This document shows, one piece after another, positions 17,062 to 25,703 of a stretch of 64,000 nucleotides of DNA. This stretch comes from Brevibacterium sp. JSBI002 (GTDB taxonomy: Bacteria; Actinomycetota; Actinomycetes; Actinomycetales; Brevibacteriaceae): contig NZ_CP110341.1 in the NCBI RefSeq assembly GCF_026013965.1, positions 3,677,679-3,741,678 on the forward strand, in the 5' to 3' direction. The stretch's first letter is position 1. Each line of letters begins with the position of its first letter. The notes beneath the pieces are model-generated. The model did no database searches. It was not told the DNA's origin and saw nothing but the letters and a program-made list of their open reading frames with translations. Position numbers and translations under genes: made by a program.

Positions 17062-17562
17062 TCACCGCTTTTCGACGTCATCCTTCATGGCGGTGAGGGT
17101 TTGCCGGATGTTCAATCGCTGGAAGTCCGCGAAGCTCCGGCCCCGTGTGACGATGTGGTCGAAGACCCAGGCCAGCCAGTCGGGCCAAGCGCGGCGATCG
17201 TCCGTCCACGACTCTGTCACTCGAGTTGCCTCGCCGAGGTCTTCGAACTCGTATGTCCAGCTCGCGTTCGGTCCTTCGATGCTGGGAGCTCGGGGCCCGA
17301 TCCGGCGCACGGTGAAGGCGAACCGTTTGCCGGGCACAGATTCGGTGACGACGCATTCGGTCACCCACGTCGCCGGCCCGCGACGGTTCGTGCCTTCGAA
17401 GACATCGCCTGTCTGCAGCGGACCTGCAGTCGCGCGCGTGCTGGCTCCGGTGTTCTCCGGGCTCCATCGGGCCATCTGGGTCGGATCGGCGATCTGCTCC
17501 CAGAGCCCGGCGGCGTCGGCTTTGATCACCATACTGTCGCTGACCTGCATCGTTCGCGTCAT
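17062..17562 (-). CDS. SRPBCC-family (polyketide cyclase/dehydrase-like) protein
   Basis: A 166-residue START/SRPBCC fold that binds a hydrophobic ligand. Visible hallmarks are VSDSMVIKADAAGLWEQIAD at the start, the ARWSPENTGAS turn, the central GDVFEGTNRRGP and TWTYEFEDL-like strand (WTYEFEDLGEATRVTESW), and a long C-terminal helix. The ATG at 17562 is chosen because GAAGGG stands about seven bases upstream; the open frame to 17631 has no start signal. Ligand and role are unknown. It stands alone between the thioesterase and a decayed gene. Confidence 0.82.
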   Translation of the reverse strand: MTRTMQVSDSMVIKADAAGLWEQIADPTQMARWSPENTGASTRATAGPLQTGDVFEGTNRRGPATWVTECVVTESVPGKRFAFTVRRIGPRAPSIEGPNASWTYEFEDLGEATRVTESWTDDRRAWPDWLAWVFDHIVTRGRSFADFQRLNIRQTLTAMKDDVEKR

Positions 17563-17657
17563 CGTCGTCCCTTCTCGATGTGGTAATGCACGCACCTGAA
17601 ACCGGCCGTGCACATGGCCCCATTCAAACACGGGTCCTGAATTAGCCTGGGCACATA

Positions 17658-18028
17658 GCCGACTCTGCGACGAACGACGAGATCATCGCCTTCCGCCTCC
17701 GAGCTCATCACCTCGGTGAGCGACTCAGCCACAACTCACTTCTTGACGCCGCGGAAGCCTGCGGCATCCAGAACAGCCCACCGGGATCCGCTCTGACCGC
17801 ACTCCATGCGCGGGGCGCCGACCTCATCCGACGACAGCGAAGGCGACCGGACCAGATCCGAACTGCTGCGCCGTTGACTGCACTGCTATCAACCGTCGAC
17901 TGAGCATGACGATCGCAACCTTCGGCACCGTCTCGACGTCGGTGAAGAGCGCAGTGACCGCTGAGGCAGAGGCGATCGGCGCACTGCGCGAGTCAGACGC
18001 CGTCGACATCGAATTCGCGTCAGTCTGA
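17658..18028 (+). pseudogene. Decayed winged-helix DNA-binding / AlkZ-like gene
   Basis: Translation from 17658 gives ADSATNDEIIAFRLRAHHLG and LLDAAEACGIQNSPPGSALT, the characteristic start of winged-helix DNA-binding (HTH_42, AlkZ-like) proteins. A stop TGA occurs at 17901. In another frame, 17906-18028 reads MTIATFGTVSTSVKSAVTAE and IGALRESDAVDIEFASV, which looks like the C-terminal end of the same kind of protein. Most of the roughly 350-residue middle is deleted. This fills the 400-base gap between the SRPBCC and hemD-like genes. Confidence 0.65.
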
Positions 18029-18030
18029 GA

Positions 18031-18867
18031 TCATTCGGCGAGTTCGCTGATCAGCACGCGAGCAAGGGCTCCGAGTCGGAATCGCTCGGGAATCACGGTT
18101 CTGATGCCCTGTTCATGCAGCGGTGCTGCGGTGACGTCGCCGACTGCTGCCGCCACCACCGATTCGTTGAACGCCTCGATCACGGCCGACAGCAGTCCCT
18201 GCTCCTCGGCCGCGGTGAGAAATGCTGCCGTCCCGGGTGCTGAGGTGAAGGCCACGGCATCGCACCTGCGCTCCGCGACGAGTCGGACCGCGTCGATCAC
18301 GGCGGCCGGATCGGGCGCCGGACCCCAGCGGTAGATGACGAGGGAGCGGACATCGGCGCCAGCTGCGGCGAAGGCCTCATCAAGTCCGTCGGCGCCGGCA
18401 CCGTGATGCTGTACGGCGATGCGCTGACCGTCCACGCCTTCGCCGAGGAGGACCTGCTGGATCTCTGCGCTCGTCTCGGATTCGGCGACCCAGTGAGCCC
18501 TCAGTCCGGCCGCTTGAATCGCTCCGCGTGCCTTGGGACCGCGGGCGTGTATCCGTGCTCCGGCGAGCATCGAGTGCCATTCTTCACGAAGACCCGCGGC
18601 TTCAGCCGCGTCGCCCCAACCGGTGAATCCGACGCCGGTCGTGACCACGACGATGTCCGGCCTGTCCTCGATGAGATCGCGGGTGCGCGCCACGAGTTCG
18701 GGGTCGTCGATATGCGGGATGACGGACAGGGTCGGGGCGTGCACGATCTTGGCGCCGTGACGCTCGAGGGCAGAGGCGAGCTGCTCTGCGCGCCGCTGAG
18801 CTGTGAGCACGATGCGACGTCCGGCCAGCTCGTCGCCGATGTCAGTTTGGGGCTGGTTCATGCTCAT
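18031..18867 (-). CDS. Uroporphyrinogen-III synthase-like protein
   Basis: A 278-residue protein of the HemD fold: two Rossmann-like lobes, the first with RRIVLTAQRRAEQLASALER and VVTTGVGFTGW, the second with RIAVQHHGAGADGLDEAF and CDAVAFTSAPGTAAFLTAAE. It closes hydroxymethylbilane to uroporphyrinogen III in tetrapyrrole synthesis, if the annotation holds. No other heme genes are nearby, so it may be a second HemD-like protein, as found fused to or beside regulators in actinobacteria. Its ATG overlaps the stop of the LysR-type gene as ATGA, so the two are co-translated. Confidence 0.85.
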   Translation of the reverse strand: MSMNQPQTDIGDELAGRRIVLTAQRRAEQLASALERHGAKIVHAPTLSVIPHIDDPELVARTRDLIEDRPDIVVVTTGVGFTGWGDAAEAAGLREEWHSMLAGARIHARGPKARGAIQAAGLRAHWVAESETSAEIQQVLLGEGVDGQRIAVQHHGAGADGLDEAFAAAGADVRSLVIYRWGPAPDPAAVIDAVRLVAERRCDAVAFTSAPGTAAFLTAAEEQGLLSAVIEAFNESVVAAAVGDVTAAPLHEQGIRTVIPERFRLGALARVLISELAE

Positions 18868-19799
18868 ATCCTGGTCGGGCCGACTCGCCGGGGCAACTTC
18901 CGGCCTTCGAGAGCAGCCTGGTGGGCGAGCATCTCATCCTTGAGCCCCTGGACGACGGCGGCGATCGCCGGTCGCCGCATCGAATCGGGTCTGAGCACCA
19001 TCCAGTAGGGCAGTCGCTCGGCCACCGAATCGGGGAAGAGTCGCACGAGGTCGGGGTGACGGTCGGCCATAAAACACGGGAGGAAACCGATTCCGGCACC
19101 CGCACGCGTCGCTTCGACGTGAACGAAGACGTTCGTCGAGGTCAGTGCATCCTTCATCTCGGGAAACAGCCGCCTCGGCGCATCGAGGTCGTCGACCTGG
19201 AGCATGGAATCGACGAAATAGACGAGCCGGTGGTCGCTGACTTCCTCCACCGAGGCGGGGGTGCCGTTGACCGCCAGATATTCGGCAGAGGCGTAGAGGC
19301 CGAGTTCGTAGTCACCGAGCCTCATGGCCTCCGCCCGGTGGACTCGTGGTTCGCCGACGACGACCTCGATGTCGAGACCGGACCGCTGCTGCAGGGCCTG
19401 TCTGGTGACGGTGACGATCTCGACACTCAGCCCGGGATGCCGACGTCGCAGCTTCGCGACCGCCGGGGAGGCGACATAGGCGCTGAACCCATCCGTCGCG
19501 GTCATCCGCACTACTCCGGACACCGTCTCCGGGCCCTGGCCGGGACTCTCGAGTTCGGCGACCGCAGTCTCCATCTGCTCGGCCACCGCGACGGCTCGCT
19601 CTCCGAGTTCAGTCAGTTCCCATCCATCATCCGAGCGAGCCACCACGCGTCCGCCCAAGGACTTCTCCAAGGCGGCGATGCGGCGGGAGACCGTCGAGTG
19701 GGTGAGCCCGAGGTTGTGTGCCGCCGTCGTGAATTTGGCGGTGCGGGAGACGGCCAGCAGCACGAGCAGATCGTTGGGAGTGGTGTCCATGCCTGCCAT
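18864..19799 (-). CDS. LysR-family transcriptional regulator
   Basis: A 311-residue LysR-type regulator. The N-terminal winged helix-turn-helix has the usual form: LLVLLAVSRTAKFTTAAHNL, then LTHSTVSRRIAALEKSLGGR and a WELTELGERAV wing. The effector domain runs from about residue 90 with VRMTATDGFSAYVASPAVAK, and a cofactor pocket is likely. The following gene, overlapping by ATGA, is HemD-like, so tetrapyrrole or linked metabolism could be the target; this is inference. The divergent neighbour does not suggest a classic LysR pair. The ATG at 19790 is an alternative start. Confidence 0.9.
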   Translation of the reverse strand: MAGMDTTPNDLLVLLAVSRTAKFTTAAHNLGLTHSTVSRRIAALEKSLGGRVVARSDDGWELTELGERAVAVAEQMETAVAELESPGQGPETVSGVVRMTATDGFSAYVASPAVAKLRRRHPGLSVEIVTVTRQALQQRSGLDIEVVVGEPRVHRAEAMRLGDYELGLYASAEYLAVNGTPASVEEVSDHRLVYFVDSMLQVDDLDAPRRLFPEMKDALTSTNVFVHVEATRAGAGIGFLPCFMADRHPDLVRLFPDSVAERLPYWMVLRPDSMRRPAIAAVVQGLKDEMLAHQAALEGRKLPRRVGPTRI

Positions 19800-19829
19800 A
19801 GTGGCACACCGGCAGCAAGCGCGGCCTCG

Positions 19830-20504
19830 TCAGCGCACGTGGTCCTGCGACGACGAACGCGTCCATCGCAGCAGGACGACGATGAGGCAGATGAGAAATA
19901 CGATCCCCGAGGTGATTAAACCGGTGACGAGGACACCGATGTCGGCAGGTATGTCGACGTCTTCGGCCGGTTCGGTCGGCGCATTCCCGTCCGGGTCGAT
20001 GAGGACGGAGATCGTGTCGCCTTCGTCGAAGTCGTCGAATCCGTCCGTACCGCGGTAGACCATCGGTTCGGCGACCGGACTGCCGTCAGTGCGTTCGAGA
20101 GAGTAGGTGTGCGTGTAGACCTTCCGAGCGTGCCTGCCGTTCGAATTGTGTTGGGTCGTCACGTCGACCTCGTGGTCGACAACGACCACTTCGGTGAGCT
20201 CGCCCGCGTCGGACAATGCCACATCCTCGGCGAGCATCACCGTGCCGATGAGCGCAATGGCGACGAACGGACCGGTGTACCAATACGCCCAACGAGTGCC
20301 CATGATCGCCCGCATGGTCAACGTGATGCCGAGGAAGAAGACGCACCCGAGGATGATGGTCACCAGCAGCACGGACGGGAACAGGTATCCAACAGTGAAG
20401 ACCAGGCCGATGCCGATGAGGAAGACGACACCGGTGATGACGATGCTCAGCGGGTTCCGGCTGCCCTGGTTCCAGCGGCTGAGGCGCGCACTGCCGCTCG
20501 TCAC
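19830..20504 (-). CDS. DUF3592-like membrane protein
   Basis: A 224-residue protein with two pairs of membrane helices (about residues 20-65 with a further helix at 76-92, and one at 185-210) and an extracytoplasmic beta-rich domain. That domain contains a KVYTHTYSLERTDGSPV segment and YRGTDGFDDFDEGDTISVLI, as in DUF3592 proteins. The function of this family is unknown. The GTG start overlaps the dnaB stop as GTGA, so it is translated with the replicative helicase; this is probably an incidental operon arrangement. Confidence 0.75.
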   Translation of the reverse strand: MTSGSARLSRWNQGSRNPLSIVITGVVFLIGIGLVFTVGYLFPSVLLVTIILGCVFFLGITLTMRAIMGTRWAYWYTGPFVAIALIGTVMLAEDVALSDAGELTEVVVVDHEVDVTTQHNSNGRHARKVYTHTYSLERTDGSPVAEPMVYRGTDGFDDFDEGDTISVLIDPDGNAPTEPAEDVDIPADIGVLVTGLITSGIVFLICLIVVLLRWTRSSSQDHVR

Positions 20505-21838
20505 TGCGGCATGTTGACGAATCGGGACTTCGCGCCCTGGAACGCCACGGGGATGTCCATCGTGGGACCGGCACGGTGCTTGGCGACGATGATGTCGGCC
20601 TCACCGGCGCGTTCGTGTTCCTTGTCGTACATGTCCTCACGGTGGATGAGGAGGACCATATCCGCGTCCTGCTCGATCGACCCGGACTCACGCAGATCGG
20701 AGATCATCGGCCGCTTGTCCGTGCGCTGCTCGCTGCCGCGGTTGAGCTGAGACAGTGCGATGACCGGCACCTCGAGCTCCTTGGCCAGCAGCTTGAGCGA
20801 ACGGGAGAACTCCGAGACCTCCTGCTGCCTGGATTCGACGCGTTTGCCCGAGGACATCAGCTGCAGGTAGTCGACGCAGACCATCTGCAGATTGTGCTGC
20901 TGTTTGAGCCGTCGGCACTTCGCGCGGATCTCGGTCAGCGCCATGTTCGGCGAATCGTCGACGAACAGCGGCGCATTGTTGATCCGGGCCTCGGTCGCGG
21001 CCAGGGTCGTCCAGTCGTGGGGACTGAGTTCGCCGCGACGCAGGTTCTGCAGCGGAATCTCGGATTCTGCCGAGAGCAGACGCATGACGAGTTCGTTCTT
21101 GCCCATCTCGAGCGAGAAGAACACAGCGGCAGCATCGTTGTGGATCGCGGCCGAGCGGATGAAGTCGAGCGCCAGTGTCGACTTGCCGACACCGGGACGG
21201 GCGGCGATGACGATCATCGTGCCCGGGTGCAGACCGTTGGTGAGGTTGTCGAACTCGGTGAAGCCGGTGGGCACACCGGCGGTCTGCCCATCGGTGTTGC
21301 CGTTGCGTTCGATCTCCTGGGCCACCTCGCCGAGGATGTCGGAGAGGATGACATAATCCTCGGTCGTATGGCGTTCGGTGACCTTGTAGATCTCCGCCTG
21401 AGCGGAGTTCACGACGTCATCGGTATCGCCTTCGGCGTCGTAGCCCATCTGCACGATGCGGGTGCCGGCCTCGACGAGGCGGCGCAGCACGGCCTGTTCG
21501 CTGACGATCGCGGCATAGTAGCCGGCGTTGGCGGCTGTCGGGACGGAGGAGATGAGGGTGTGCAGGTAGGCGGCACCGCCGACGCGGGCGAGGTCACCGG
21601 TCTTCGTCAGGTAGTTCGCCACCGTCACCGAATCCGCGGGCTCACCGCGGGAGTAGAGGTCGAGGACCGCCTCGTAGATGGTTTCGTGAGCGGGCTTGTA
21701 GAAGTCGTCGCCCTTCATCGTCTCGACGCAGTCGGCGATGGCGTCCTTCGACAGAAGCATCGCACCGAGCACGCTCTGCTCGGCCTCGACGTCCTGCGGA
21801 GGGGTCCTCAGACCGTCATAGCCCTGGTCGTTGCTCAC
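20501..21838 (-). CDS. dnaB: Replicative DNA helicase
   Basis: A 445-residue DnaB, the hexameric 5'-3' helicase of the replication fork. The N-terminal collar domain begins at PPQDVEAEQSVLGAMLLS. The RecA-like motor carries Walker A ARPGVGKSTLALD near residue 214, Walker B VCVDYLQLM near 325, and the DnaB motifs FFSLEMGKNELVMRLL and LSQLNRGSEQRTDKRP. There is no intein, and the length is normal. The GTG start has GAGGAAAA upstream. It lies about 15 kb from the rpsF-ssb-rpsR-rplI operon and is separated from it here, whereas many actinobacteria keep them adjacent. Confidence 0.98.
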   Translation of the reverse strand: MSNDQGYDGLRTPPQDVEAEQSVLGAMLLSKDAIADCVETMKGDDFYKPAHETIYEAVLDLYSRGEPADSVTVANYLTKTGDLARVGGAAYLHTLISSVPTAANAGYYAAIVSEQAVLRRLVEAGTRIVQMGYDAEGDTDDVVNSAQAEIYKVTERHTTEDYVILSDILGEVAQEIERNGNTDGQTAGVPTGFTEFDNLTNGLHPGTMIVIAARPGVGKSTLALDFIRSAAIHNDAAAVFFSLEMGKNELVMRLLSAESEIPLQNLRRGELSPHDWTTLAATEARINNAPLFVDDSPNMALTEIRAKCRRLKQQHNLQMVCVDYLQLMSSGKRVESRQQEVSEFSRSLKLLAKELEVPVIALSQLNRGSEQRTDKRPMISDLRESGSIEQDADMVLLIHREDMYDKEHERAGEADIIVAKHRAGPTMDIPVAFQGAKSRFVNMPQ

Positions 21839-21977
21839 TCGTTTTCCTCTTCCTCACAGCCTCGGATCGCCCACCCTCATGTGGTGCGCTCCAACTGTAC
21901 CCGGAGACCCATCGACGGTCCCATCGACCCGACACCCGCCATCGTAGGATGCGGCACTGACACAGGGGCCCGCCGAC

Positions 21978-23360
21978 TCAGTCCCGAGCCCGCCCGGCCG
22001 TGGCCACCGAGCGCAGGATCGGCTTCGTCAGCTGCAGTCCGCCGCGGATGATTCCGATGCCGATGACCACGGTGAGCAGGATCGTGAGGAACGTGACCGG
22101 TTTGAACACGAGCGCGGCTCCTGCCAGAGGCAGGACGAGCAGCAGGCCGAACCCTCCGGCCAGCAGGGACACCCAGATCGCCGGGGCCATGACGGCCCGC
22201 ACCAGCGCTCGATGCAGCAGCCGGGGGTCGGCGCCGGCGGCATAGAGGTCGGAGAAGGTGTCGGCTCGGTCATAGATGTCGGCGACCTGGTTGATCACTG
22301 CGGAGACGGCGATGAGCACGATCGCGATGCCCATGACGAGCAGCACCCCGGTGAACAGGTCATGGAAGAGATTGATCTCGGAGGTGCTCACCGACTGCGG
22401 ATCGCCGCCTGCGGCATCGAGACCGAGCTGCATGAGCGCCACCCCCGATCCGCAGACGGCCGCAGTGAATGATGCCATCGCCAGTCCGGATACGCGTCGC
22501 CAGAACCGTTTGGGTTCGTCGGAGACCAAGCGGGCTGCGATGAGGCGCTCCGGGGTGGCGGCCCGCCGGCCGGACAGGTGAGCGAACCAGCGCACGAGGA
22601 GTCCGCCGATGAGGTCGACGACGACGAGCCCGAGGGCGAAGAATCCGACCATCGCGGCCAGGATGACCCCCATGCCCAGCCCACCGGCTTGCGTGAGCGC
22701 ATACACGACCGGCAGCAGGCAGATCATGAGCACCGTGACGATGACCTTGGCCACGGGGAACTTCCGCTCCAGGCTCTTCGTCCGCACCCCCAGCGGGGAG
22801 ACCGCGACCTTGCGCAGACCCAGCAGCGCCGACCCCGCGCAGACCAGAACGAGGAAGACGACCACGACGAGGATGAGCCAAGCGGGCATGAGCATGTTCT
22901 GATACCCGATCGGCTCACCCATGAAGTGGATGAAGCTGACCGGCAGCGCCAACCCGAGGTACCCGAGGACTCCGAGGATGATGCCGACCAGTGCCGGAAC
23001 CAGCGGTTCGGCCACGGCGAGCGCGGTGATCTGGGAGTGTCGGGCACCGAGCAGCGACATCGTCGAGAGTCGTTCGTCCTGCCGGCGTGCCGACAGCGTC
23101 GCTGACGCTGACGCCAGGGTGGAGGCGGGGATGACCAGCAGAGCCGTGGCCAGTGCAGCCAGGGTCTTGTACATGATGTCGAAACCCTCGTCCGCGGGAT
23201 CGGAGCTCGGTGGGATCTGGAAGAACATCCAGGCCCCGGCCGCCACGGTGAGGAACAGCGTGGCACACGCGAAGAACGCGGCGGTCACGAGCACGGAACT
23301 CGCCGAGGTCAGCGATCTTCGTCCGAGAACGAGGGGAACGGCTGTCAACGACGTGGACAT
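21978..23360 (-). CDS. ABC transporter permease, FtsX-like (second)
   Basis: A 460-residue permease with two FtsX-like halves. The first half has N-terminal helix FFACATLFLTVAAGAWMFF, a conserved cytoplasmic turn RRQDERLSTMSLLGARHSQI, then three helices. The second half repeats the pattern with a coupling motif ADTFSDLYAAGADPRLLHRA. The ATG at 23360 is fixed by AGGAG upstream; the longer frame runs into the neighbouring gene. It is about 30 percent alike by eye to the upstream permease, so the two are duplicates that likely form a heterodimer. The substrate, possibly an antimicrobial peptide or lipid, is unknown. Confidence 0.85.
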   Translation of the reverse strand: MSTSLTAVPLVLGRRSLTSASSVLVTAAFFACATLFLTVAAGAWMFFQIPPSSDPADEGFDIMYKTLAALATALLVIPASTLASASATLSARRQDERLSTMSLLGARHSQITALAVAEPLVPALVGIILGVLGYLGLALPVSFIHFMGEPIGYQNMLMPAWLILVVVVFLVLVCAGSALLGLRKVAVSPLGVRTKSLERKFPVAKVIVTVLMICLLPVVYALTQAGGLGMGVILAAMVGFFALGLVVVDLIGGLLVRWFAHLSGRRAATPERLIAARLVSDEPKRFWRRVSGLAMASFTAAVCGSGVALMQLGLDAAGGDPQSVSTSEINLFHDLFTGVLLVMGIAIVLIAVSAVINQVADIYDRADTFSDLYAAGADPRLLHRALVRAVMAPAIWVSLLAGGFGLLLVLPLAGAALVFKPVTFLTILLTVVIGIGIIRGGLQLTKPILRSVATAGRARD

Positions 23361-23371
23361 CGGGTCTCCTC

Positions 23372-24790
23372 TCAGGCCATGGTCGCTTCGGCGGTGGCCC
23401 GGTTCTCGGGGGCCGCCTCGGCGAGGGTGCGGTTGTCGGGGTCGATCTCGGTGACCCGGCGGACGAGCGGGCGGGTGACCTGCAGTCCCAGCCACACCAT
23501 CGCAACCCCGGCCACGAGGACGGCGGCGACGGTTCCGATGGTGAACGGATCGCCGAGGTCGCTCACCGAAGCCATCAGCCAGGCGAGGATTCCGCCGAGG
23601 AACAGGGAGACGACGGTGACCACCAGGATCGGCGACATCACGGCGTTGACGGTCACCCGGTGCATCATCTGCTGGGTCATTCCGGCGGCGTGGAGTTCAC
23701 GGTAGGTCGTGGCCCGGTCGAGGATGTCAGCGGCCTGGTTGATCGTGGCCGAGACGATGACGAGGACGAAGGCGATGACCAGGGTGAGGATGAGCCCCGT
23801 GAAGATATCGTCGCCGAGGTGGACGTACGGTCCCATGACCGCGCGGTCCTCGGCGGAGAAGTCCTCCTGACCGCTGCGCATCATGGCCGTTCCCGCCCCG
23901 CCGACGACGGCAATGAACGTGATCATCGCCAGCCCGGCGACCCGGCGCCAGTACTGTCCGGGAGCGTCGGCGATCATCCCGGCCGCCATCACCGAGGCGG
24001 GACCGCGGGCGATTCTCCCGGCGATGCCGGCGTGGACGCGGATGCACAGGACGCCGATGACGCTGATGAGTAGGAGGGTGATGCCGATTGTGGCGATGCT
24101 GTACATGATCGTCACCGCCATCGGCAGTTCCATCTGGGTGGAGATATAGGTCGCGATGGCCACGACGAGGATGAGCAGGATGGCCGTGATGACGCGGGCC
24201 AGGGGGAATCTCCGGGGCAGCGACCGGGTGCGCACGCCCAGCGGGGAGATCGTGATCTTGCGCAGGCCGATGAGCGAGGCGATCAGACAGACGGCCAGGA
24301 GGCCGGCGACGACCGCGGCGAGCAGCCAGACCGGCATGAGCAGTGCCTGGTAGCCCAGGGGTTCGCCGACGAACGTGATGAAGCTCAGCGGCCAGGCGAC
24401 CAGCAGGTAGCCGCCGATTCCGGCGAGGATGCCCAGCGAGGCGGGGATGAAGGGTTCGGCGACGGCGATGAGGCGGATCGTGCTGCGTTGTGCCCCGAGC
24501 AGGGACAGGGTCGAGAGTCGTTCGTCCTGTCGGCGGGCGCTCAATTTCGCCGAAGCGACCCCGAGGCTGGTCGCGGGCACGACGAGGAAGACCGTGGCGA
24601 GGACGGCGAGGAGCTGGTAGAGCTCGGCCACCTCGGCGTATCCGGAGACCTCGGGACGATCGGTGAACGCCCAGGCGCCGGCTGCCACGGTGAGGAAGAT
24701 CGTCGAGCAGGAGAAGAAGGCGATCCCGACGAGGCGCGACGTCGTCGAAGTCAGGGACTGTTTGGACAGAAGGATGGGAAGGATATTCAT
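23372..24790 (-). CDS. ABC transporter permease, FtsX-like (first)
   Basis: A 472-residue FtsX-like permease with the same plan as the next gene: the helix IAFFSCSTIFLTVAAGAWAF, the turn RRQDERLSTLSLLGAQRSTI, and the repeat-half turn ATTYRELHAAGMTQQMMHRV. The ATG at 24790 overlaps the ATP-binding gene stop as TGATG; a GTG at 24793 is an alternative. It is translated directly after the ATPase and before the second permease, and 11 bases separate the two permease genes. Together they form a complete exporter of the macrolide/lipoprotein-release (MacB-LolCDE-like) superfamily without an outer-membrane partner. Confidence 0.85.
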   Translation of the reverse strand: MNILPILLSKQSLTSTTSRLVGIAFFSCSTIFLTVAAGAWAFTDRPEVSGYAEVAELYQLLAVLATVFLVVPATSLGVASAKLSARRQDERLSTLSLLGAQRSTIRLIAVAEPFIPASLGILAGIGGYLLVAWPLSFITFVGEPLGYQALLMPVWLLAAVVAGLLAVCLIASLIGLRKITISPLGVRTRSLPRRFPLARVITAILLILVVAIATYISTQMELPMAVTIMYSIATIGITLLLISVIGVLCIRVHAGIAGRIARGPASVMAAGMIADAPGQYWRRVAGLAMITFIAVVGGAGTAMMRSGQEDFSAEDRAVMGPYVHLGDDIFTGLILTLVIAFVLVIVSATINQAADILDRATTYRELHAAGMTQQMMHRVTVNAVMSPILVVTVVSLFLGGILAWLMASVSDLGDPFTIGTVAAVLVAGVAMVWLGLQVTRPLVRRVTEIDPDNRTLAEAAPENRATAEATMA

Positions 24791-25545
24791 CACTGGGCGG
24801 CTTCCTGCATTGCCGAATCGGCGACGATGCGACCGTCGGCGAGTCGGACGACACGGGAGCAGCGGGCGGCGACGTTCTCATCGTGGGTGACGACGACGAG
24901 AGTGGAGCTGCGGCCGACCGTGGAGCCCAGCAGCTCGGTGAGAACCTCGTTCGAGGTGCGCGAGTCGAGGGCGCCGGTCGGTTCGTCGGCGAAGGTGACG
25001 ACGGGCTGGGTGACCTGGGCGCGGGCGATCGCCACTCTCTGCGCCTGGCCTCCCGAGAGCTGTCCGATCCGCTTGTGTCCGTGCTCGCTCAGACCAAGAC
25101 GGTCGAGCCAGGCCCTAGCGTGCTGGGTGGCGTCCGAGCGGTTCATCCCTGCGAGCATGGCGGCGAGCGCGACGTTGTCGACGGCGGTGAGTTCGGGCAG
25201 TAGCAGTCCCTGTTGGAAGACGAAGCCGAAGACCTCGCGGCGCAGAGCGGTGCGGCCGGATTCCTTGAGGGAGGTGATCTCGGCGGCGGCGCTGCGGTCG
25301 GTCGGCGAGAGTCGGATGCGGCCGCTGTCGGGACTGATGATGCCGGCTAGGCAGTGCAGGAGGGTGGTCTTACCGGAGCCGGACGGTCCCATGATGGCCA
25401 GGGATTCGCCTAGGCCGATCGTGAGATCGACTCCTGCGAGAGCGTAGGTCTGGTTGAAGTGCTTCGTGACGTTGCCGGCGGTGATGATGGCGGGGTGCTG
25501 AAGGACGGGCTGCTGCGCTGCGACAGGATGCTGTGAAGAAGTCAT
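24790..25545 (-). CDS. ABC transporter ATP-binding protein (LolD/MacB type)
   Basis: A 251-residue ATPase with Walker A GPSGSGKT, signature LSGGQAQRVAIARAQ, Walker B VVTFADEPTGALDS and the switch His in VVVTHDENVA. Its type pairs with FtsX-like permeases, two of which follow in the same operon. It powers export or extraction of a membrane substrate not identified here. The ATG at 25545 (MTSSQHPV) is preferred because it lies nearer to a weak ribosome site; an in-frame ATG at 25581 would add 12 residues. Confidence 0.92.
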   Translation of the reverse strand: MTSSQHPVAAQQPVLQHPAIITAGNVTKHFNQTYALAGVDLTIGLGESLAIMGPSGSGKTTLLHCLAGIISPDSGRIRLSPTDRSAAAEITSLKESGRTALRREVFGFVFQQGLLLPELTAVDNVALAAMLAGMNRSDATQHARAWLDRLGLSEHGHKRIGQLSGGQAQRVAIARAQVTQPVVTFADEPTGALDSRTSNEVLTELLGSTVGRSSTLVVVTHDENVAARCSRVVRLADGRIVADSAMQEAAQ

Positions 25546-25703
25546 GACTCCATGCTTTCTCGCAGTCTGTGCTCCGGCCATGAAGTCAGCCCACTGGACG
25601 GGAGAGGAAAACCCAACTTCTGTTGCGGGAAAGCCGAGGTTCGGGAGTGGTCTTGATAGTCTCCGTCCCAGAGGACCGGGCCACCTCGGTGCGCTTCAGC
25701 GCC

